Part shown: piece after piece, positions 12,901 through 22,499 of the stretch
How positions within the stretch are numbered: position 1 is the first letter of the stretch
Layout of the letters: each line of letters begins with the position of its first letter
Source of the DNA: Schizochytrium sp. TIO01
Lineage: Eukaryota; Sar; Bigyra; Thraustochytrida; Thraustochytriidae
Assembly (NCBI GenBank): GCA_004764695.1
Contig: SMSO01000004.1
Location: 2,243,501-2,307,500, forward strand
DNA length: 64,000 bases
Reading direction: 5' to 3'
Notes under the pieces: generated by a model
Database searches by the model: none
The model's input: only the letters and a program-made list of their open reading frames with translations
Told to the model about the DNA's origin: nothing
Translations under genes and position numbers: made by a program

Positions 12901-12970
12901 GTGTCTGTCTGACATTGTTCACTACGGGAGTGAGTGAAACAAACTTGAAAGTTGAAAGTTGAAAATTGAC

Positions 12971-13021
<51 letters not shown>

Positions 13022-13023
13022 AA
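12971..13023. repeat. Second (AAAG)n microsatellite
   Basis: About 13 AAAG units, 0.6 kb from the first AAAG tract and on the same strand. Confidence 0.93.
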
Positions 13024-13950
13024 TGTCAGCACTAGAAAGAAGTAAAAAGTGTTTGCAAATGGTAGTTTCCAACATGACACCTCCGTCTCTCTTTCTGCGG
13101 CTTAGCCCATATTGCGCATGGAGACTGGGCCGGGGAGTCCCGCCCGTGGCGCCGTTTTGTCTTTCGTTTGAAGATTTCCTCGACATTTCTTCGCATCGGT
13201 GACGAGAGGAGGTGTGTAGAGGAGTCCTAAAGGCCTTAGGCCTTGGCAATTGTTTTAAAAAGAGTTTTTAATGTTTTAAAGATTCACTCATTTGGAAAGT
13301 AACTTTTTAGGGAAATACGCTGAGGCCTTTTCTTTTTCTTTTCTTTTCTTTTCAAAACTTTGTTCGCGCAAATCCATACTATCGTAACATAACTAACGTT
13401 GAGGTGAGGGCTTCGAAGAAGCGCTCTGAGGCGGAGACTCCGAGCAGGCGAGTCCACAGCTTCCCTCGCTCCGAGGACAAGGACGTTTTTGTAGGTTTTC
13501 CTTCGGTGCCAAGACTTTTCCCAAGCAGTCCGTTGGGAACGAACTAACTTCAGGAGAGTCAGCTGACTTGAACGAATCCTCCTTCACGGCATTACACTCG
13601 CTCCATCCTACACTTATAAAAACTATACTTTCCTCCACACAAGTCACGAGACACGGGACACAAGAAAGGCGTCTTCTTCTTCCTCTGCCATTCGAGAAAT
13701 GGCGTCTTTGCTGATTCATTTTTCGATGAGATGATGCTCGGGGTCCTTCGTCGTCAACTCCACTGCAACAGAAGCCGTATTATCAATTCGTAAATCGGGA
13801 CTCGTGACAGACGGCCGCGCTTAAATGCTTAACAGACTGGCCGCTCTTATCTGAACTTGTGATTTGCGGCGGAAGAGCATGCGGTCGACCTTGATGACAC
13901 GAAAATGCACATTTTGAAAGGCCGCCAACACGAACGAATACACCCTCAAT

Positions 13951-14012
13951 AAAAACAAACAAACAAACAAACAAACAAACAAACAAACAAACAAACAAAC
14001 AAACAAACAAAC
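13951..14012. repeat. (AAAC)n microsatellite
   Basis: About 15 AAAC units. The minus strand reads (GTTT)n, the same motif class as the TTTG tracts near 28.65 kb and 59.65 kb. Confidence 0.95.
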
Positions 14013-15034
14013 ATAACATGATACCTGCACAGAGTACGTAGTGCCTAACTAGATTCTCCTATAACTATCGTGCGTGGTCCTCGCGTAAGACCTGTGGCTC
14101 TTCTCACGGTGAGTCGAGAGCGGTGCGGCATTCGAATTGCGGGAACTGATCGATGCCTCGTGAAGAAGTATCATGGAGTTGTACTGATTGGTTGATGCGC
14201 AGCTCTGGCCGTGATGGCCGCCATTTGCTTGTGCGAGTTCCAGCCATGACCGACCTTTTTAATCGTCGGGAAGGCGGAGCCCGACGGAAGGATGCAGTTT
14301 GGCTTTTCGAGATGGCCGCCGTTTCGATGGATTCTTACGAAGGTGCACGCATCTTCTTCTTCTCTGGCGATAGGCTCACTCTCAATTTGGTTGGTTTCGC
14401 ACCGCAAGTGCAGGGGTCAATTTTCGGCGCACAACCACCAAAGACCTCCTTGGCTGGCGCAGGCTCGCGACGAACGAATGATGATATGTCGCGGCGACAC
14501 CGTCGCAGCGGCAGAAGGCTTCGCGGAGCCTGTTCTGCAGCTCTCGAAGAAGGCCCAAGTGGCCAGAAGCGGGAAAACACAGGTGTGCTTCTTTCCTGTA
14601 ATCTCACGCATGGCAAAGCCCTGAACTTCTTCTTTGTTTATTTACTCATCTTATCCCACTATTTGTTTTGCTTCTTCGTTTCTTCACTTTCTTTCTTTTC
14701 TTCTTTAAATAATTGATAGTTTAGTTGAAGAGAAAAGAAAGAGCAAAGCGCATATTTTCATTTTTACTTTCTTTCCACGATGGTCGTCAAGTAATAAGGA
14801 GGCAATATGGCGATGATGTGCTTGCGGGACAGGCGGCGGGAGTACCTAGGCCGCTGCTACTGAAGAAGTAGCAGGCGCCGCAGATGCTGCTTAGGTACGC
14901 GTGCCCTCGCACCGTTCCGCGTGTGCTCGCACTCTGCTCTTGTTTGTTGCGGCTTCCACGAAGTTCTGCGCAGCGCAACGAAGTCAGCAGAGCAGTCGGC
15001 GCCATCTGTCGTCGTGGGATGCAACAGATCGCTC

Positions 15035-15164
15035 GATCAATCAGTCAGGCAGGCAGGCAGGCAGTCAATCAGTCAATCAGTCAATCAGTCAATCAGCCGA
15101 TAGTTCGACAGTTCAGTTCGTTCGTTCTTGTCAGCTTTTCTCACGTTGGTTTTCAATCAATCAG

Positions 15165-15202
<38 letters not shown>
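15035..15202. repeat. Compound (AGGC)/(CAATCAGT)/(ATCA)n repeat
   Basis: GGCA units followed by CAATCAGT units (to about 15097), then after a short unique spacer an (ATCA)n run from about 15154 to 15202. Gln/Ser/Asn-rich open frames through it are not real. Confidence 0.88.
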
Positions 15203-15203
<1 letters not shown>

Positions 15204-15274
15204 GCTCTTTGCAAAGAAGGAGAGCTTCGATTGAAGAAGGAAGGAACAGGGAAATTTATGAGTGCATGAGTGCG

Positions 15275-15447
15275 TGAATAAATGAATGAATAAATGAATA
15301 TAAATGAATGAATAAATGAATGAATAAATGAATGAATAAATGAATGAATAAATGAATGAATGAATAAATGAATGAATAAATGAATGAATGAATGAATAAA
15401 TGAATGAATAAATGAATGAATAAATGAATGAATGAATGAATGAATGA
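15275..15447. repeat. (TGAATGAATAAA)n higher-order microsatellite
   Basis: About 170 bp of alternating TGAA and TAAA tetramers arranged mostly in 12-bp super-units, the longest simple-repeat tract in the window. The plus strand contains no C over most of its length. Confidence 0.93.
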
Positions 15448-16554
15448 GTTAGTGAGTAAATGAGACAGTGAACATGCACTGGAGACGGACCGAGACTGAG
15501 TGGTTGCGCTGCATTATCCACCGCATCAGAGTCCACCGGAGTTGCCGCCTCCAAGCGACCCGAGGCCGCTGCGCGAGCCCCAGTTTGCGAGGGCCTCGCT
15601 CAGCCTGCGGAAGGTATTCATTCACCTCCATCGCACCACGTTCATATCTGCCTCCAAAAAAGTCAATCTTTTCATCGACGCCAAAGCAGAGAGAAATTGA
15701 CGACGATAGGAAACAAAACAAAGAGCGCCGCACACTCCTAGCGTTTCTTAAGTGGTCTTAGCGACGGGCAGAGAGATACGTCATCATCTCATTCGTCGAT
15801 CGATCCCGAATCGACTCGAATTTGAATTTGAATTCGAATTTGAATTCGAGCTGACGAGGAATGAAGGACTCAGGATGGCGAGCGAAGCCATCGCGAAGGG
15901 AGCGAGAGGCTTTGACGAGGCGAGAAGATGGCTGACGCTGGAGGAGGCCACTGCGTCAGCGCATGGCCTCTCAGGAGCGAGCGATGATCCACTCGTCACG
16001 CTCTGACTGAGGCTGCCATTCAATCAATCAATCATCTAATCAAACATTCAATCAATTACTTACTTCCTTACGCTCCTTCTTCCTGAAGCCGCGTTTGCCG
16101 ATGTCTGCTCATGCGGAGATGGGAATGGAAGGTAGCAGGGTGGTTAAGGAAAACACCACGGCTTTGTAAATTGTTGTTTTGTTTTCTTTGTTTCAAATTT
16201 GTTTTAAATAAGTTTGTCTGTTTCAAATTTGTTTTCTTTGTTTTGTTTTGTTTTGTTTTCTTTGTGAAAGCAAAGTATTTTGCGGCTGCTTGACGTGAGG
16301 ATTGAAAGAAGACGAAGTCGGGTGCATCGCAAGGAATCGCCAGAGCTAAGCAAGGCCTTCTGCAAGGCTGCGTGATATGGGCAGCGCTTTCAGGAGGGGG
16401 AGAGGGAGGAGGACAGCCATAAACTTTGCTCTACGGCGACGCTTCAAGTTGGAGCTGAGGCCTGTGTATCAAGAGCGGCGCTTGTGCGAGTACGTAGTTG
16501 ACTTGTCTTTTCCAGCGCTGGGCTGAAGAAAACAAAATTCACGTTTTCGAAGAC

Positions 16555-16575
16555 TTTTTTTTTTTTTTTTTTTTT
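16555..16575. repeat. Poly(T) tract
   Basis: A run of 21 T residues. Homopolymers of this length are unreliable in most sequencing methods. Confidence 0.85.
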
Positions 16576-16677
16576 AAAATTTAAATAAAGAATAACAAAA
16601 CAAAGCATTCGTCGAATAAAAGGAAAAGTGAAAAGTAATTTTCATGAAACCTGTTACTGTAGTAGAAAAGGGTTTTC

Positions 16678-16729
16678 AAAAGAAAAGAAAAGAAAAGAAA
16701 AGAAAAGAAAAGAAAAGAAAGAAAGAAAG
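16678..16729. repeat. (AAAAG)n microsatellite
   Basis: About eight AAAAG units passing into AAAG units. Confidence 0.9.
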
Positions 16730-16933
16730 GAGGCGGGAAAAAGTGTTCCCGAAATTCAGAATTCCTTATTTCCAAAACACCTCCCATCATCACACCCGCT
16801 AGCGCCCCCTACCTTTTCGGGTAGCAATCTTAGTCGCAGATTACAGAGAAGCGAGCGATTTGCAAAAGTAAAGTTTTCTCTCTGCCTACCTATAATTTGA
16901 AAGTTGCAAGAGAGGAATTTAAAAATAAACTTA

Positions 16934-16957
16934 GAAGTAGTAGTAGTAGTAGTAGTA
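16934..16957. repeat. (AGT)n microsatellite upstream of sulfite reductase alpha
   Basis: Seven to eight AGT units about 240 bp upstream of the alpha-subunit start codon, so in its promoter or 5' UTR region. Confidence 0.85.
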
Positions 16958-17146
16958 AGGAAGAACTTCTAACCAAAGTAGTTGGTACCGAGTGCTATAG
17001 CGATAGCGTAAATAGCATCCTCCAAAGAATTCGAAGCAGTCAAAGCAAGAGGCTGCAAGCAAACCCGCAACTCGACTCGCTTCGTTGGTCTGCGCGCGCT
17101 AACCCGCTCGCCAGTCCAGCAGTAGCAGCCGCAGCCAACCGCGTTA

Positions 17147-17168
17147 CCCCCCCCCCCCCCCCCCCCCC
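17147..17168 (+). repeat. Poly(C)22 in the sulfite reductase alpha 5' flank
   Basis: An uninterrupted run of 22 C ending 29 bp before the ATG at 17198, so it probably lies in the 5' UTR. The opposite strand carries a G22 run, which can form a quadruplex. Confidence 0.9.
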
Positions 17169-17197
17169 TCTTCACCGTCACTTCCCCGCTCGTAACC

Positions 17198-20100
17198 ATG
17201 GGCAAGGGTCAGGGCAAGGGCCAGGGCGAGATGGATGGTCTCCTGCAGCTCGCAGGAGGCCTCCTCGTCGGCGGCTTCGCTCTCTACAAAATGACCAAAG
17301 ACGACTCCAAGAACAACGCCGACGCCAAGGCACAGCAGCAACAGAAGTCTGCCGTCGTTCTGCCAGAGCAAAAGGCCCAGGCGCCCGGCAAGGTGCAGCA
17401 GCAGGCTGAGCCCAAGCAGCAGCTGCAGGCCAACTCTGAGGCCTCCTCCATCTCCAGCGAGGAGTCTGAGGAGTTCTTGCCCAGCTGGATGAGCCGCAAG
17501 GACCCCAAGACTGGCGTTGAGGAGGTCGGCGGTGCCGTCCCACGCACTGAGACCCAGCAGGCCAGTGCCGCTGACACCAGCGCTCGTGCCGTTATGCAGC
17601 TCTCTTCTGCCAAACCACGCCGTTGCTCGCGTAGCCCAGGCTCGCAGCGACGCTGTCTTCGTCTACGCCGCCGCCGGCGAGGCATACCTTGGCAACACTC
17701 TTGACAAGACCGCGTCCGAGGCACAGGTGCTCGAGATGGAGACCCGCCCTGGCGCAGGTGCTGCCGTCGTAGGTGCTGCCGCCGGAGGATCCCGTGTGGC
17801 AGTTCTTGCCACCAGTGCTTCCATCAAGGCTATGCTCCCTAGCCTCTTCGAGATGGCCGCCAAGTCACTCCCCGTGGTCATCCACGTCGCAGCTCTCTCT
17901 GTTGGCGAGGATAGCCTCGCAATCGCACAGGACCTTAGCGAGATCATGGCCGCTCGTGACACTGGAGTCATCATGCTTGCCTCGTCCAAGGCCGAAGAGG
18001 CCCAGGCTACCGCCCTTTCTGCACACGCTCTCGCTGAGACCCGTGGCGTCCCCGTTCTGCACTTTTTCGACGGCGCCCGTGGCCTTCAGCAACTTACCCC
18101 TATGCGCCTCGTGGCTCCCTCCCTCCTCACTGCGCCCGCTCAACCCGCTGCCCTCGCCCAGCCGGAGGCTTTTGAGTTTGTTGGCAGCCAGAACGCCGAG
18201 GTCGTGATCGTGGCTATGGGTGCCCCCACCAACGTTATTGAGGAGGCTATCTCTATGCGCAGTGCCCACCAGGCCGAGGTTATTGGTGTGCTCAAGGTCC
18301 GCATGCTCCGCCCGTGGTCCGCCAAGGACCTCGTTGCAGCCCTCCCTGCACAGACCAAGCGCATCTGTGTCGTCGATCAGGGCGGCAAGATCGCACCCCT
18401 CTTCGAGGAGGTTGCCGCCAGCATCCACAGCGAGGCCTGGGGCTCTCGCGTCATGCCTCTTTTGCTCTCAGTGCGTCTCCCCGCTCTCGTGGATGGTTTC
18501 ACACCCGCAATGGCACACAGCGTAGTCTCCAACGCCTTGGCGGCTCGCCCCCAACTTGTTATTGGCGCCGAGATTGCTAATGCTTCCGTTGATCTTGACC
18601 TCACGCGGCCTGCAGGCGCTGCTCGCAACATTGTAGCACTCACTACCGCTACCCCGGGAGCTGCTGCTGCTCTCCGTGCCGCTGCTGTGGCCGTGGCCGC
18701 CCAAGCGCACGCACAGGTCTTCGTGTCCGAGGACGTTTACGCAGGTGACGAGGGTGTCGTCCGCGCTGAAATTCGCGTTGGAGCTCCGGGACAGCGTATC
18801 CCTGAATCCTACGCGATCCAGGACGCTGATGTCATTGTTATTGAGCAGCGCGCCCTCGTTGGCGCTGGTGCCCTCGCCGCAGAACTCGTTCGCGATCGCG
18901 GTGTTGTTCTGGTCCTTCCGGATCCCAAGAAGCGCCAGGAGGGCGTTGAGGACGTTCAGATTGAACTCCCCGCCGACGTTCGCACTGAGCTTTCCCGCAA
19001 ATCCGTGAAGCTTGTCACCTTTGACTCCCACGCCTACCTCCGTGAGGCTGCCGAGCGCTCTGTAGAGCCCGTGCCTCTGCAGTCCCTGTACGCTGCTGAG
19101 AAGTGGATGGCTCTTGTCGCTGCCCTCTACAAGTCTGAGGGAGCCGAGCGCTTCACCAACCAGATCGCCAGCGATCTTCGCTCCTCTGTTCGCAACGCCT
19201 CCCGTGCTGCTGTTGGCAACGCTCTCAGTGAGGCCCTCACCACTGGTGTTAGCCGCGTCGAGGGCTACATGGCGGACTCTAGCTTCGCCCTCCGCGACGT
19301 CTCCTTCGGCGGCCCGCACGCCTACATGCCGCGCTCCTCCGCTGGTGCTAGTGGTTCCCAGTTCGAAGGTGCTGACGCTAGCTCCTTTGCCTCTTCCCAC
19401 TTTGGTGGCATGTCCCCGATCCCTCGTGCCCGCGGCTCGGAACTCCGCTTTGTGCCCCGCTTCGAGGTTGCCAAGCCCCAAGAGAGCAAGGCTGCCAGCG
19501 TTGGTGCATCTAATCAGATTACCCAGCTCCAGCGCCACCAGGCTGCTCTTCCCCTCATCTTCCCGGATGCCTTCCAGAAGACCAACGCCATCAAGCCGGC
19601 TTCCCGCGAGAAGGCTTACCAGGTGCGTTTGACCAAGAAGATTCGTCTTACTCCTGGTGAGTACAACCGTGACATCTTCCACCTTGAGTTCGACATTAGC
19701 GATACCGACATCCAGTACCGCATCGGTGATGCTCTCGGTGTGTACCCTGAGAACGACGAGGCTGAGGTTGATGCCTTTATCCGTGAGTACGGCCTTAACC
19801 CCAACGAGTTCGTGTCCTTCCCGTCCCGCGACGGTCAGGTCGAGATCAAGTCTGTGCGTAACATTCTTCTCTCAGAGCTCGACCTCTTCGGTAAGCCCTC
19901 CAAGCGCTTCTACTGTGCTCTCTCCAGCTTTGCTACATCCCGCTACGAGAACCTCAAGCTCTTGCACACTGGTACTGACGACTCTGAGCAGTTCAAGCTC
20001 GGCACCTACGAGACCGTGCGTTTCTCTGATCTTCTTCTTCAGTACCGCTCTGCCAAGCTCACCATCAAGGACCTCATCGAGATTGTGCCGCGCATCCAGG

Positions 20101-20747
20101 CCCGCCACTACTCCATTGCCTCCTCTCAGAAGCTCCACCCCACCTCTGTGCACTTGCTCATCGTCGCTGTTGACTGGGTCACCCCGTCTGGCAAGAAGCG
20201 CTATGGTGCCGCCACTCGCTACTTGAACTCTCTCGACGCAAGCAAGCAGCCCCGCGTCACTGTTGATGTCATTAGCTCTGTTCTTCGCCTCCCGGAGACC
20301 CACGATTCTGCTCTCATTCTCACTGGTCTTGGTACCGGTCTTGCCCCGTTCCGTGCTTTCGTGCAGGAGCGCAAGTGGCTCAAGGAGCAGGGCCATGCCG
20401 TCGGCCCCATCCGCCTCTACTTCGGTGCCCGTCACCGCCGCGAGGAGTACCTCTACGGTGATGAGTGGGATGCCTACCAGGCTGAGGGTCTTGTCGACCT
20501 TTGCCTTGCCTTCTCCCGTGACCAGCCTGAGAAGATCTACGTCCAGACCCGCATGAACGAGGACAAGCTTGTCCTTCGCAAGCTTCTTGCTGAGAATGAT
20601 GCCCATGCCTACATGTGCGGTCCCGTCTGGCCCGTCCCTGATGTCAGCAAGGCTCTCGCTGTCGCTCTCTCCACCACGGATGAACCCGACCATGATGCTG
20701 TCGAGAAGCTCAAGAAGCTCGGCCGCTACTTGCTCGAGGTCTACTAA
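17198..20747 (+). CDS. Sulfite reductase [NADPH] flavoprotein (alpha) subunit, Met10 type, with one frame break
   Basis: Transfers electrons from NADPH through FAD to the beta subunit. The ATG at 17198 lies in a strong context (aaccATGg). The first 138 codons are in one frame and the rest in another. Skipping one A of the AAA at 17612-17614 joins them into 1182 residues and continues the segment that matches the beta subunit's own N-terminus (VARVAQARSDAV versus AAHVAYALSDAV). Domains: an N-terminal extension of about 130 residues with a hydrophobic stretch at about 13-31; a PFOR-like region (about 140-600); a linker; an FAD-binding domain from about 800 with RHYSIASS at about 968; an NADPH-binding domain with LGTGLAPFRAF at about 1043; and a C-terminal -EVY aromatic end typical of this family. 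There is no flavodoxin domain, as in yeast Met10; the beta subunit carries one. The frame break is most likely a sequence error. Confidence 0.9.
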
Positions 20748-22499
20748 GCGAGTGTGTGTTGAATGAAATAAACATCACCACACCACTAACTGTGACCTCC
20801 CCTGCGTAATTCGGATCGTGATGATGGATAGATTTACATACGTGGATGCTCTTCTATTGTTCCCGCGATTTATCATATCATAACTATCGGGGAAGCCTGT
20901 CTTTCACTTTCTCATTCCATTATTTCTCTCCTCCTGATGAAGAAGCTTTATAAACAAACTCAAACACATTTTTGATGATCATGTCACAAACAACACTTCC
21001 TCTTTCTCCTTTACCTAATTCCTAATAGTTCTATCCCCACCAGTCCAAGTGACTTTTTAAGTTATACAACCTTTGGCAACGGGGTAGAAACTCTCAAAAT
21101 TCTCAGCATTTTGTTACCATTATGTGATAGATATTAAGGAATTGTTAATGCTGGTATTCCCTTCTGTCTCATGAGATTCCGATCCCACTTTCACTAGTCA
21201 GGTGTAGCTCCTAACAATCATTCATGAAAAACAAATTTGGTAAGGAATCAAGTCAAAACTGTTATACAGGGTTTTGGTTTGGAATCCCTGTAGTAACGTT
21301 ACTATTGGGTTTAGTGAAGAATCATCTAATTTTGAGCAATGGGAAAGATCCTCTTGAAATCTCGGACGTCTCTATTGATATCTTTCCAAAACGCAGAGAG
21401 CTGTGCTTCATGAATACATATTAGATGGATGATTTCGTTGAAGTCAATGATTTAACTACAAAGGCATGTGTCAAAATGAGCGATGCTAAGGGGATACACA
21501 GAGTGTAGCTTCTCCTTGACAGACAGAGTGATACTCCCTAGAGGCGCGAACTCCAGAGATTCCTCATGATAGGTTACTGCAAGAACCGAATTGTTAAGAA
21601 TATGGCGATCGATAGCCATAGAGAGAAAATGAGACGGGGTATACATCCCCCAAATTGGTCAGAGATCTTCATAGATTTCCATCTCATTTCTGAAAGTCTA
21701 TGTTGCAGAGTCTATGTATTCACTCGACATAGTCAACCTCAGGATTCTTATTCTTCACATCGTAATTGGGCCACCGAGGCCTTGCAAAATTTACTCAAAT
21801 TTTAAAAACAGGTTTTGAATAATTCTCTCTCATTGTTGAGAGTGCTTCGCAATTGGAGTGCCTAGTACTGGTTCCTTCTACTATGCACACCAGGCATCAA
21901 ATGTCTTTTTGCCTATTTGGCTTTTCAAACGCATGAGTTTTACCATCTCAAGGCAACTAGGTAACCTGTTCCTTTTTTTGTTTTTCTATATAAAACATAC
22001 CAAGTATAGAGAATGTCAGAACACAGTACCTTTAATTTTTTTTAATAACTTCTTGTGTTGTGCTTGCTTATCTTCAGAACGGAGAGAATCCCCTCCTATG
22101 CGGTAGGTACTAATTGATTCGTTTTCTTGTTTTGTTTTCTACACTTTTTCTTTTCTTTCCTTAATTTGAGATGGTAGGGAAGGAACGATGTAAACCCTTT
22201 CGAAAGACAAACAGACTTTGCGCAGGCTGAATTGAAGAAACTTCAAATGAACAGTTGTCTCGACGCACTTTTATCAGAAGCATCTAAAAGATTGACGACT
22301 AGAAAAAGGCGCATTCCTAAAGTTTATGAAGAGTCTAAATACAAACTCCCAAAGAGGTTTCGAAAACAGTTCAAAGGCAGCTCACACCCATCTTTATCAC
22401 GTTGTTAATGCTTGGTGAATACAAGGAAGCACTAATTACAACTACACCACATCTTTTCGCTTTCACAACATTTGCGAAATCTCAAAGTAGTCTTCAGCA
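20748..22499. other. Intergenic region between sulfite reductase alpha and the Bro1-domain gene
   Basis: No gene is supported. It holds the 3' ends of two convergent genes, alpha on plus and the Bro1-domain gene on minus. The sequence is AT-rich with only short, unconvincing frames. Confidence 0.5.
20767..20772 (+). terminator. AATAAA polyadenylation signal candidate of sulfite reductase alpha
   Basis: AATAAA lies 20 nt after the stop codon of the alpha subunit. The match is exact but the hexamer is common in this AT-rich DNA. Confidence 0.4.

Larger units (their letters stand above)
6132..17197. other. 11-kb gene-free spacer between divergent sulfite reductase genes
   Basis: No conserved protein, tRNA or rRNA could be found on either strand. 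Open frames reach at most about 190 codons, are low in complexity and look like chance. The stretch is very rich in simple repeats, with (TGAC)6 at the beta-gene 5' flank and tracts of TTC, AAAG, GAT, AAAC, AATC, TGAATGAATAAA and AAAAG; the main ones are listed separately. Both sulfite reductase promoters must lie at its two ends. Non-coding RNA genes cannot be excluded. Confidence 0.55.

Noticed and set aside
14153-14716. 187-codon plus-strand frame in the 11-kb spacer
   Set aside because: No motif, arginine-rich then low-complexity hydrophobic end, and no neighbouring exon or homology I could recognise.
18468-19682. About 400-codon minus-strand frame within sulfite reductase alpha
   Set aside because: Shadow of the conserved plus-strand gene, with no recognisable motif.
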